Shown here: in pieces, positions 46,549-54,851 of the stretch
Numbering within the stretch: the stretch's first letter is position 1
Layout: the number at the start of each line of letters is the position of its first letter
DNA from: an uncultured delta proteobacterium
GTDB lineage: Bacteria; Desulfobacterota; Desulfovibrionia; Desulfovibrionales; Desulfovibrionaceae
NCBI GenBank assembly: GCA_900079685.1
Contig: LT599018.1
Span: 1 to 64,000 of the forward strand
DNA: 64,000 nt
Reading direction: 5' to 3'
Program-made: the position numbers and the translations under genes
The notes under the pieces: generated by a model
The model's database searches: none
What the model was told of the DNA's origin: nothing
The model's input: only the letters and a program-made list of their open reading frames with translations

Positions 46549-48909
46549 ATGGATACGGCGTCACACGCGCCTTTGCCCGTCAAGCTCGTCCTGCTTGTCG
46601 TCATCCTGCCCCTGGCTCTTGCCCTGGCCGGAGGCTGGCAGTTTTCCCGTGTGCAGGGCATCACGGAGTTGTTGGCGAAAATAGACAGGAGCATCGCGGC
46701 GGTTGAGCGTATCCAGCAGGAAGCGGGCACCCCCGATGTGGTCCTGGCGACCCCGGACGGGAAAAAGATTCCGGCGGCCACGGTTCTTTTGCGGAATAGA
46801 GCCCTCAAGACGCAGGTCCTGGAAAATACCTGGTGGGAACGGAATATCTGCCCCCCTCTGGCCGTTGGCGCAGTGCTTTCGGGGCTGATCGGCGCCGTTA
46901 TCGGCATATTCGGGCTGTTTACCGTCCGGCGGGCCGGGAAACGGGCCTTGCGTTCCCGTGATGCCCTGCTCCAGGGGTTTCAGGACGGGTTGCGCAAGCT
47001 CCCCTGGCTTCTCGGCGCCATGGGCCTGTTTATCGCGTTGGCGATAGCCCTTGCCGGGGCTTTCGAGCTTGTGCATTTTGCCGACGGGGGCATTCACGGG
47101 CGCGGCGCGGTCAAGCTTCTGGCCTTCGGGGTTATGGCCATCGGGGCGCTGCTGTATTTTTGCGGCAAACTCGTCTGGAGCATCTACACCACCTCCAAGG
47201 CGGTTTTCGAGCGCGATCCCCTGCGGCTGATGGGGAAGAGCGTCACCCGCGAAGAGGCGCCCCTTGTCTGGGATTTCGTCAAATCCATAGCCGGCCGGGC
47301 GGGCGCCGCCATGCCGGAGACCATCATTCTCGGGCTTGACGAGGGATTTTTCGTCACCGAACACCCCATGGCGCTGATGAGCGGCGCCCCCGTGCCCGCC
47401 GGGCGGGTGCTCTATCTGGCGCTGCCGTATATGGCCTACATGACCAGGCACGAAACGGAGGCCGTCATCGGGCACGAACTGGGCCATTTTACCGGCGCGG
47501 ACACGGAATACAGCCTGCGCTTCGCCCCCATTTACGCGACGGCCGTCAACAATTTACGCGCCGTGGACGCGGCGGCCGATGACGACGGCGGCTTCGTGGG
47601 CATGGTGGCGAAGCCCGCCATGATGTTCGGGATATACTATCTGGATTCCTTTGATCTTGCCGTCCAGCATTGGAGCCGCGAGCGCGAGTTCGCGGCGGAT
47701 GCGACGGGCGCGCATATCGCCGGGAACGAAGCCGTGGCCTTGTCCCTCCTGCGTATTTCCGTGCTGGCGCCGCACGTGCACCAGGCGCTCGGCGAATGCT
47801 GGGCCAGGGGCGGCAGGCTGGAGGGAGGCGTGCTGAACAGGGTTCGGGCGCTTGTGCGCGAGCACGGGCTCGGCGATCCGGCTGAACATCTGGAGGAAAA
47901 GCAGGCGCACCCGACAGACAGCCACCCCGCGACCAGCCAGCGCCTTGAGGCCGTGAATATCCCCGTTACGCCGGAACTTCTGGCCAGGGCCCGGAACGCG
48001 CAAGAAAGCACTCTGCTCGGTGAACTCGGGCTTGAAGGCGGCGGCGCCCCCGATGCCGGAGGAAGCATTATGGACGCGGCATCCGGCGCGCCGTGCGACG
48101 CCCCCGGCGGGGGCGCGTTCCCCCGGACCGGCCTCAGCGCCGCTTTGGAAGCGGAGTTTTCCCAGGCGGCCAGGGTGAGCGCGGACGGCATGGAGGAAGA
48201 TCTGCGGGAAGCCGCGCTGCTGGGGTTGGACCGCGTGACGTTTTACGAGAACGCCAACTGGGGTGCGAAAGGGCTCGCCATCAGCGGGGGCATGCTCCTT
48301 ATCGGCGTTCTTGCCGCGCAGAAAAACCTGATCGCGGGCGCGGGCGGCATCATCATGGGGCTGCTCGGCGTGTGGCTGTTTTTTTATTTCCGGAAACGGA
48401 CAAAAAAGCCGTTCATGACCGTAACGGACGAAGGGCTGCTCGCCGGGGCCGCGGAACTGGAAGTTCCCTGGCAGGTTGTGCGCGATTACGACATTACCAC
48501 CTGGAGCCGCTCGTCCGTGGAAATTATCGTGGATCTCGCGGAGGGCTTCACCCTTCCCGCGAAAACGGGCGACAGGCGGGTGAAGTTCAAACCCAAGCGG
48601 CACCGTCTGCATATTGGCGTGCAGGGCATAGCCAAGCCCCATGAACTGAAAGGCTTTGCCGAGGAATTCCACAACCATTGGCGTGGCGCCATAGCGCGCG
48701 GCGTTGCGGTCAGCGTAAGCGGTCCGCCGCCTGCTGCGCCTTGGCGTAGAGCGCCTCTATGTCCATGCGGGTGTATTCCCCGTCCTTGTAAAGGATTTCG
48801 CCGTCCACCATGGTCAGGCGGACCTCCGCGCCCGTCGCGGCATACACGATGTTGGACGTGGGGGAATGCACGGGCCGCATGTTGGGCGGCGTCATGTCCA
48901 CGGCGATGA
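46549..48909 (+). CDS. M48 family membrane zinc protease with antisense 3' overlap
   Basis: 786 residues. Membrane segments at about 12-30, 103-125, 152-172 and 187-210 precede GHELGHFTGAD (H309, E310, H313) and the third-ligand region SREREFAADATG. A second hydrophobic pair lies near residues 575-620, followed by a PH-like beta domain (LEVPWQVVRDYDITTWSRSSVEIIV). GAGGTGA precedes the ATG at 46549. The last about 65 residues (Pro/Arg/Cys-rich) lie over the 3' end of the convergent mtaD for 200 bp. They look like a mirror of mtaD rather than protein sequence, so the original stop was probably lost by mutation. Confidence 0.85.
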   Translation: MDTASHAPLPVKLVLLVVILPLALALAGGWQFSRVQGITELLAKIDRSIAAVERIQQEAGTPDVVLATPDGKKIPAATVLLRNRALKTQVLENTWWERNICPPLAVGAVLSGLIGAVIGIFGLFTVRRAGKRALRSRDALLQGFQDGLRKLPWLLGAMGLFIALAIALAGAFELVHFADGGIHGRGAVKLLAFGVMAIGALLYFCGKLVWSIYTTSKAVFERDPLRLMGKSVTREEAPLVWDFVKSIAGRAGAAMPETIILGLDEGFFVTEHPMALMSGAPVPAGRVLYLALPYMAYMTRHETEAVIGHELGHFTGADTEYSLRFAPIYATAVNNLRAVDAAADDDGGFVGMVAKPAMMFGIYYLDSFDLAVQHWSREREFAADATGAHIAGNEAVALSLLRISVLAPHVHQALGECWARGGRLEGGVLNRVRALVREHGLGDPAEHLEEKQAHPTDSHPATSQRLEAVNIPVTPELLARARNAQESTLLGELGLEGGGAPDAGGSIMDAASGAPCDAPGGGAFPRTGLSAALEAEFSQAARVSADGMEEDLREAALLGLDRVTFYENANWGAKGLAISGGMLLIGVLAAQKNLIAGAGGIIMGLLGVWLFFYFRKRTKKPFMTVTDEGLLAGAAELEVPWQVVRDYDITTWSRSSVEIIVDLAEGFTLPAKTGDRRVKFKPKRHRLHIGVQGIAKPHELKGFAEEFHNHWRGAIARGVAVSVSGPPPAAPWRRAPLCPCGCIPRPCKGFRRPPWSGGPPRPSRHTRCWTWGNARAACWAASCPRR

Positions 48910-50023
48910 CGTCCGCCGGGCCGCCCCGGCGCAGCTCCCCGAGGCCCGGCCAATGCAGGGCGCGGGCGCCGTGTATCGTCGCCATGGCAATGGCGTCCCT
49001 GGCCGCGACAACGGTGGGGTCTTCGTTGTGGACTTTGTGCAGCAGGGCGGCGGCGGCCATTTCCTGAAACATGTTCAAGTTGTTGCTGCTCGCCGCGCCG
49101 TCCGTGCCGAGGCCCACGGGAATGCCTTTTGCCAGCATGGCCGGCACACGGGCCACGCCCGAAGCCAATTTCATGTTGCTGCGCGGGCAATGGACGACGC
49201 ATGCCCCGCTTGCGGCGAGCAGGTCAAGCTCTTCGTCGTCGAAGACGACGCCGTGGGCGATGGTGGTGCGGCTGGTGACAAGGCCCAGGTCCGCGCAGTA
49301 GCGGAGCGGTGTTTTACAGTGATTTTTCCGGCATTCATCGGTTTCGTGCCGCGTTTCGGCCAGGTGGATGTGGAGGGACAGCCCCAGCGCATCCGCCGTA
49401 TCCCGGCAGCGGGCCAGGAGGTCCGGCGTCGTGGTGTACACGGCGTGGGGCATGACGGCCACCCTGATGCGGGGATGGTCTTTCCAGCGGTCCACCTGTT
49501 CGCGCAGCAGAGTGAAGGCCTCATCCTCCGTGTTATAGCCGGGAGAGGGGAACGCAAAAATGCCCTCGCCGCCCAGCATGCGCAGCCCGGAAGATGCCGC
49601 CGCGTCAAAAACCGCGTTTTCCGCCAGGTACATGTCCGCGAAGGCGGTCACCCCGAACCGGGTCATTTCCGCGCAGGCCAGTGCCGCGCCGAGGCCGATG
49701 CTTTCCGGATCGAGTTTTTTCTCCCTGGGGAAGATATGCTCCGTGAGCCAGATGAGGAGGGGCAAATCATCCGCAACGCCGCGCAACAGCGACATGGAAG
49801 CGTGGGTATGGCCGTTTATCAGGCCGGGCATGAGCAGGCTTTCCCCCATGTCCAGGCGGGTTTCGGGCGCATACTCCCGGAGGATGTCCGATGCTTTGCC
49901 GAGGGCGAGAATCCGGGTATCCTTGATGGCGGCCGCCGCGTCGCGCACGATTGGTTCCCGGGCGTTTTGCAGCAGATACCTGGCGGTGACAACAATGGAA
50001 CATGGTAGTTTTTCCGTGCTCAT
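48710..50023 (-). CDS. mtaD: 5-methylthioadenosine/S-adenosylhomocysteine deaminase
   Basis: 437 residues, amidohydrolase superfamily. Metal ligands H72 and H74 in GLINGHTHAS, then the HLAET and TTIAHGV segments and HCPRSNMKLASGVA are all present. It deaminates methylthioadenosine and/or S-adenosylhomocysteine (purine salvage, SAM recycling). GAGGG precedes the ATG at 50023; the open frame further up is antisense to the next gene. Its 3' end overlaps the convergent M48 gene by 200 bp. The annotation between MtaD, SAH deaminase and guanine-type amidohydrolases rests on similarity alone. Confidence 0.92.
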   Translation of the reverse strand: MSTEKLPCSIVVTARYLLQNAREPIVRDAAAAIKDTRILALGKASDILREYAPETRLDMGESLLMPGLINGHTHASMSLLRGVADDLPLLIWLTEHIFPREKKLDPESIGLGAALACAEMTRFGVTAFADMYLAENAVFDAAASSGLRMLGGEGIFAFPSPGYNTEDEAFTLLREQVDRWKDHPRIRVAVMPHAVYTTTPDLLARCRDTADALGLSLHIHLAETRHETDECRKNHCKTPLRYCADLGLVTSRTTIAHGVVFDDEELDLLAASGACVVHCPRSNMKLASGVARVPAMLAKGIPVGLGTDGAASSNNLNMFQEMAAAALLHKVHNEDPTVVAARDAIAMATIHGARALHWPGLGELRRGGPADVIAVDMTPPNMRPVHSPTSNIVYAATGAEVRLTMVDGEILYKDGEYTRMDIEALYAKAQQAADRLR

Positions 50024-50093
50024 GATACCCTCTGTTCGGAGTGCGGTTGCTTTCTTCAATAACGGCGAAACGTTCCATAGCGCAAGGGGTGGT

Positions 50094-50870
50094 ATGGCAC
50101 AAGAAACAAAAACAGGGGCGGGTTGTCTCTTTATCCACGGATACGGCGGCAGCACCTTTGAAATGGAAGGCTTGGCCGCGGCCATTGCGGAAACCGGCAT
50201 GGAGGCGCGCCTCGTCTGCCTGCCGGGCCATGGCGAAGGGCATGAGGACTTCCGGAAATACCGCTTTTCCGACTGGATGGCCCATGCGGAAAAAGAATTC
50301 AGGGCCATGGCGGACCGGTGCGGGCGTGTCGTCATCGTCGGATTTTCCATGGGAGGCACCATTGCGCTGCATCTGGCCTCACGCTACCCCGTGGCCGGGG
50401 TTGCCGCGCTTTCCGCGCCTCTTTTCGTGCTCGGCTTCTGGCCCTGGCCGCTGGAGAACCTCAAATTTTACGCGCATACCGCCGTATCCCAGGCCCGCCG
50501 CCTTTTGGGGCTGCATACACCGCATGCCGGGGAAACGTCCCGCGACATAGCGCCCTGGAAAGGCTACGGCGGGCCGCTGCACTTCGGCCAGCTCATGAGT
50601 ATGCGCGAAGGCTGCGCCGTTACGCGCGTTCTGCTGCCGAAGCTCACGGCGCCCATACTCCTCATGCACGACGCGCGCGACGGGCTGGTGAACGCGGACA
50701 ACGCCTGGGCCATCGCACGCCGCGTATCGTCAACGGAGACGACGGTCATCCTGACCCGTATTCAGGAAGACGTCACCCGGCATCATGTCATCACCACCCA
50801 CCGCGAAACCGCCGGCCTGGTGGCGGAAACCGTTGCGGCGTTTTGCCGGGAAAAAATGCTGGACCCGTAA
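50094..50870 (+). CDS. Alpha/beta hydrolase (esterase/lipase)
   Basis: 258 residues. The oxyanion-region FIHGYGGST, the nucleophile elbow GFSMGG (Ser), the acid in HDARDGLV and the His in RHHVITTH give a full catalytic triad. No signal peptide, so cytoplasmic. It resembles carboxylesterase Est30-type enzymes. AAGGGG precedes the ATG at 50094; the longer open frame is antisense to mtaD. The GNAT gene starts 26 bp later. Substrate unknown. Confidence 0.88.
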   Translation: MAQETKTGAGCLFIHGYGGSTFEMEGLAAAIAETGMEARLVCLPGHGEGHEDFRKYRFSDWMAHAEKEFRAMADRCGRVVIVGFSMGGTIALHLASRYPVAGVAALSAPLFVLGFWPWPLENLKFYAHTAVSQARRLLGLHTPHAGETSRDIAPWKGYGGPLHFGQLMSMREGCAVTRVLLPKLTAPILLMHDARDGLVNADNAWAIARRVSSTETTVILTRIQEDVTRHHVITTHRETAGLVAETVAAFCREKMLDP

Positions 50871-50895
50871 CGCAAGGCGTGCGTATACATCCCGT

Positions 50896-51465
50896 ATGCC
50901 CTTATCCATACGCTCCGAAACCGCAGCCGATTTCGACGCCGTGCATACGCTGGTGCGCGAAGCCTTTGCCGCTCTCCCCGAGTCCGAGGGCGACGAACAG
51001 GACTTTGTGGCCGCCATGCGCGCGCACAAGGGGTATATTCCTGACCTCGCCCTTGTGGCGGAACGGAAAGGCGAGATCGTCGGCTACGTCATGCTGACGG
51101 AAACATACGTCGATGGGCCGGAGGGCGGTGCCCCGGTGCTGCTCCTCGCGCCGCTCTGCGTCACGCCGAAGCGGCAGAGCAGGGGAGTCGGGGCCGCTTT
51201 GATGCACGAGGCGTTTCACCGCGCCGCTGCCCTGGGGTACGATGCCGTTTTCCTGGCGGGCAACCCGAAATACTACAGGCGGTTTGCCTTCCATTCGACA
51301 AAATCATTCGGCATCGCGCATGGCATGCCTGTTCCCGACAAGTACGTCATGGCCCGCGAACTGACCCCCGGCGCGCTGGCCGGACGGAAGGGCACCATCA
51401 TCCTCACGGGGCACACCACCTGCGCCACCGCGCTCAGCATTCCGAAGAAAAAAGAAGAAGCCTGA
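50896..51465 (+). CDS. GNAT family N-acetyltransferase (YhbS-like)
   Basis: 189 residues. The acetyl-CoA-binding motif is APLCVTPKRQSRGVGAALMHEAF, followed by LGYDAVFLAGNPKYYRRFAF, the pattern of the YhbS/COG3153 group. The extra C-terminal 40 residues are not typical. The ATG at 50896 has no strong ribosome site; it lies 26 bp after the hydrolase stop, so translational coupling is possible. Substrate unknown. Confidence 0.85.
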   Translation: MPLSIRSETAADFDAVHTLVREAFAALPESEGDEQDFVAAMRAHKGYIPDLALVAERKGEIVGYVMLTETYVDGPEGGAPVLLLAPLCVTPKRQSRGVGAALMHEAFHRAAALGYDAVFLAGNPKYYRRFAFHSTKSFGIAHGMPVPDKYVMARELTPGALAGRKGTIILTGHTTCATALSIPKKKEEA

Positions 51466-51469
51466 CACG

Positions 51470-52819
51470 CTATTCCGCGGCGGGAACGGCCGCCTTGAGC
51501 GTGCGGATACTGAAGACATACGCAACGGCAAGCGGGGCGCACGAGCCTACCCAGGCCAGGGGGACAGCCGCGCAGACGCCGGAAAAGCCGTACGCCTCTA
51601 AAAGGACAAAGGCGCCCACGGCCCGCATGGCGAGTTCCATGAAGCCCGCTATCGTGGGAACGATGCTCTGGCCGAGGCCCTGCAAGGTGTAGCGGAAGAT
51701 AAACAGCAGCGCGAGCACCCAGTACATGGAGCCGGTGAAGGTCAGGTAGGTCTGGGCGTTGGCCATGACCTCCGGCTGGTCCGGCCCCACGAACAGCGCG
51801 GCCAGGTATTTTCCGCCGCAAATGACCGTGATTCCCGCCAGAACGCTGAAGGAAAGGGAGATGGCGGCGCACTGGCGCACGCCCTTGCGGATACGCCCGA
51901 TTTCCCCGGCCCCGTAGTTCTGTCCCGTGTAGGTCGCCATGGCGAGGCCGAAGGACATGAGCGGCAGTATTCCCACAATGTCTATTTTCTGAGCCACGGC
52001 GCAGGACGCCACGGCAATGGGGCCGAGGCTGTTGAGCGCCCACTGCAGGATGATGGTCCCAACCGCGATGACGGAAGCCTGGAACCCCATGGGCAGGCCG
52101 ATCCGCGCGCTGCGCCCGAGGGCGCGGAGCGTCACGCGCCGCCAGTCCTTTTTGCGCAGCAGCAGGGCGGGCTGCTTTTTGATGAGATACCAGGCGCAGA
52201 GCAGGGCGGAAACGCTCTGGGCCAGGACCGTGGCCCTGGACGCGCCCGCGATGCCCCAGCCGAACCCCACAATGAAGGTGAAATCCAGGATGATGTTCAG
52301 CACGCAGGCGATGACGAGAAAGAGCAGCGGCGTTTTGCTGTCTCCCAGCGCAAGGATGGTGCCTGCCAGGAGGTTGAACATGATGAAGGCGCCGAGCCCG
52401 AGGTAGATGGTGCCGATATAGGTGTGGGCGCCGTCGATGATCTCCGGCGGCGTGCGCATCATGCGCAGGATGTCGTAGGCATAGGTATAACTGACGGTCG
52501 TCAGGATCACCCCGACGACCGCCGCCAGAGCGATGGAGACGCAAAAGCTCATCCTGACGTCGGCCAGCCGTTTCGCGCCGAAATACTGGGCCGTGACAAT
52601 GGCGAATCCGGATGACATGCCCTGGATAAAGCCGATAATCAGGAACATCAGGCTCCCGGTGCTGCCGACGGAGCCGAGGGCGTGAACGCCGAGCGTGCGG
52701 CCCACGATAAGCGTGTCCGCCATGTTGTATATCTGTTGGAACAGGTTGCCCGCAAGCAGGGGAAGGGCGAATTTGAGGATGAGTTTCGCGGGGGTTCCGG
52801 TTGTCAGGCTTTTGGCCAT
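51470..52819 (-). CDS. MATE family multidrug/cation exporter
   Basis: 449 residues with 12 expected membrane segments, for example ALPLLAGNLFQQIYNMADTLIVGRTLG at the start and the repeated GLPMGFQASVIAVGTIILQWALNSLGP in the second half. The two-fold MATE repeat is clear. Such pumps use Na+ or H+ gradients to export drugs or metabolites. AGGAAAA precedes the ATG at 52819; the longer open frame is not supported. It ends 5 bp from the end of the GNAT gene on the other strand, with no evident terminator between. Confidence 0.92.
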   Translation of the reverse strand: MAKSLTTGTPAKLILKFALPLLAGNLFQQIYNMADTLIVGRTLGVHALGSVGSTGSLMFLIIGFIQGMSSGFAIVTAQYFGAKRLADVRMSFCVSIALAAVVGVILTTVSYTYAYDILRMMRTPPEIIDGAHTYIGTIYLGLGAFIMFNLLAGTILALGDSKTPLLFLVIACVLNIILDFTFIVGFGWGIAGASRATVLAQSVSALLCAWYLIKKQPALLLRKKDWRRVTLRALGRSARIGLPMGFQASVIAVGTIILQWALNSLGPIAVASCAVAQKIDIVGILPLMSFGLAMATYTGQNYGAGEIGRIRKGVRQCAAISLSFSVLAGITVICGGKYLAALFVGPDQPEVMANAQTYLTFTGSMYWVLALLFIFRYTLQGLGQSIVPTIAGFMELAMRAVGAFVLLEAYGFSGVCAAVPLAWVGSCAPLAVAYVFSIRTLKAAVPAAE

Positions 52820-52992
52820 ACGGTTTTCCTGAAAGTGCTTCGCGGCCGGTGTACGGCGCTTTCTCCAAACCGTCAAGCGGGTAGCGGCTGAATTTGCCCT
52901 GATATAGCGCGGACCGCACTTTCTCCTTGTTCTTTCCCGTGTATCTGACTATGTGGAAGCTCTCCACAAAGAATACTAACTCCGGATACGCA

Positions 52993-54135
52993 ATGTTCGT
53001 TATTCACATATATGGCCTCGTTATTTTCCTGTACGTCACGTTCAGGCTGATACTGCCGTCCCCGTTGCCGTTCTGGGGCAAATTCGCCGTCGTTCTGCTG
53101 GCTCTGGCGGCTTCGCAGTATCATCTCTTCATCCGGTACGTCTTCGGCTCCCTCAGCTCGCCGGAAATGCCGTATCCCATGCTGGTTCTCGCGAGCTATT
53201 CCTTTATTGTGATGACGCTGCTGTTCGCCATCCTGGTCGGTCGCGATCTCGTTATCCTGGTGTTGTTTTTCGTCCGGCAACTCGGTCTTGTCACGGCCAT
53301 TCCCTTTTCACCGGGGCGGCGGGCCGTGGGCCTGGCCGGGCTCGGGATCGTCGCCGGGGCCTACGGCTTCCGGGAGGCCGTGCGCGTGCCGGACGTCCGG
53401 ACGACGGACGTGGTGCTCGACCGCCTTCCGCCCGAGCTGGACGGCCTGACCGTTGTCCAGATAACGGACCTGCACGCCACGGCCCTTCTGAACGCTCCGC
53501 GCGTGGCCGATGTTGTGGCAAAGACAAACGCGCTGCAACCGGATATTATTGTCTGCACCGGCGACCTGGTGGACGGCACAACGGGCAACAGGGCCGCCGA
53601 TGTCGCCCCGCTGGCGGATTTGCGGGCCGCTTACGGCGTCTACGGCTGCGAGGGCAACCACGAATATTATTCCGGGCACGCCGCCTGGATGCGCGCGTTC
53701 GAGGGCCTTGGCCTGCCGCTGTTGCGCAACAGCCATGCGGTGCTGACGATCAAGGGGAAACAGTTGGTGCTGGCCGGGCTGAACGATCCGGCGGCTTCAC
53801 GGTTCGGCCTGGAGGGGCCGGATCTGGACAAGGCGCTGGCCGGGGCGCCGGAGGGCGCGCCGGTATTGTTGCTCGCGCACCAGCCGCGCTATGCCCGTTT
53901 TAACGCGAGGCGCGGGGTGGACCTGCAACTGTCCGGGCACACCCACGGCGGCCAGATGATCGGATTTGACCGGATCGTGGAATCGAACAACGAAGGGTTT
54001 CTGCGCGGGCTGTACAGCGTGGGCGCCATGAAGCTGTACGTGAGCAGCGGGGCCGGGCTCTGGACGGGGTTCCCGGTCCGGATCGGCGTTCCGGCGGAGA
54101 TCACGCGGCTGGTTTTGCGTTCCGGCAAAGGGTGA
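52993..54135 (+). CDS. Membrane-anchored metallophosphoesterase (YkuE-like)
   Basis: About 380 residues. Several N-terminal hydrophobic stretches (to about residue 130) act as membrane anchors. The metallophosphatase motifs follow in order: DLH (in QITDLHATAL), GDLVDG, GNHEYYSG and GHTHGGQ, giving a two-metal site. YkuE-type enzymes often act on UDP-glucosyl lipids or related phosphoesters. The start is uncertain: ATG at 52993 is used, with ATG at 52951 and TTG at 52927 also open. The nitroreductase-like gene follows 44 bp later. Confidence 0.85.
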   Translation: MFVIHIYGLVIFLYVTFRLILPSPLPFWGKFAVVLLALAASQYHLFIRYVFGSLSSPEMPYPMLVLASYSFIVMTLLFAILVGRDLVILVLFFVRQLGLVTAIPFSPGRRAVGLAGLGIVAGAYGFREAVRVPDVRTTDVVLDRLPPELDGLTVVQITDLHATALLNAPRVADVVAKTNALQPDIIVCTGDLVDGTTGNRAADVAPLADLRAAYGVYGCEGNHEYYSGHAAWMRAFEGLGLPLLRNSHAVLTIKGKQLVLAGLNDPAASRFGLEGPDLDKALAGAPEGAPVLLLAHQPRYARFNARRGVDLQLSGHTHGGQMIGFDRIVESNNEGFLRGLYSVGAMKLYVSSGAGLWTGFPVRIGVPAEITRLVLRSGKG

Positions 54136-54179
54136 AGGGTTTTTTGCAACCGGTGCGTTGGGCCGGTGGGGAGAAGACA

Positions 54180-54779
54180 ATGAAAATTCTTGCTGTGATG
54201 GCTTTTGTGGTTCTGTGCGCCTGCGGCGGGTTTGCCGTTGCCGAGGCGGCTGACGGCGGTCTGAAACGCATTGCGCTGCCGAAACCGGAAACCACGGGCG
54301 GAAAGCCTCTGATGGAGGCGCTCGCCGCCCGTTCGGCTGACCGTAATTTCGCGGCCAGGCCCTTGCCCGGGCAAACGCTGAGCAACCTGCTCTGGGCCAC
54401 CTGGGGCGTCAACCGCCCCGACGGCCGCAGAACGGCGCCCACGGCCATGAACAAACAGAGCATCCGGGTTTACGCCGCCCTGGAAAACGGGGTATGGCTT
54501 TATGACGGCGTCACAAACGAGCTGATCCTGGCCATGGAAGGCGACACGCGCGCCACTTTCGGGGGTGCGCCTCTGACGCTGCTGTTCGCCGTTCCCGACG
54601 ACGACCCGTTCGGCAGGATGCACGCCGGGGCTCTTTTCCAAAATGCGGGGCTTTTCTGCGCCTCGGAAGGGCTGGCAAACGTGGTCAAACGGACCGGCGC
54701 CGACGCCCTGGACGGTAAACTGCCGCTGCCGGAAGGCTACAAAGTCGTGATTATCCAATCCATCGGCTACCCGAAATAA
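54180..54779 (+). CDS. SagB-type nitroreductase-family protein, exported
   Basis: 199 residues. A signal peptide (MKILAVMAFVVLCACGGFAVA, possibly a lipoprotein) precedes a SagB/ThcOx-like flavin-reductase fold (RSADRNFAARPLPGQTLSNLLWATWGVNRPDGRRTAPTAMNKQSI). Such proteins bind FMN and oxidise or reduce small molecules; an exported one is less common. GGAG precedes the ATG at 54180. A strong terminator follows. Possible redox partners are the polyferredoxin and ferredoxin-fused reductase next door. Confidence 0.85.
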   Translation: MKILAVMAFVVLCACGGFAVAEAADGGLKRIALPKPETTGGKPLMEALAARSADRNFAARPLPGQTLSNLLWATWGVNRPDGRRTAPTAMNKQSIRVYAALENGVWLYDGVTNELILAMEGDTRATFGGAPLTLLFAVPDDDPFGRMHAGALFQNAGLFCASEGLANVVKRTGADALDGKLPLPEGYKVVIIQSIGYPK

Positions 54780-54786
54780 CCAGCTG

Positions 54787-54821
54787 GCCCGGCAGGGCGG
54801 GCGGCGCCCCGCCGGGCTTTT
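54787..54821 (+). terminator. Rho-independent terminator after the nitroreductase gene
   Basis: GCCCGGC (54787-54793) pairs with GCCGGGC (54811-54817), with a further GGGCG/CGCCC pair inside, followed by TTTT. It is placed between the nitroreductase stop and the polyferredoxin start. Confidence 0.8.
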
Positions 54822-54851
54822 GTCCTTCGGCGTGTTACGCGGGAGAGCGGC

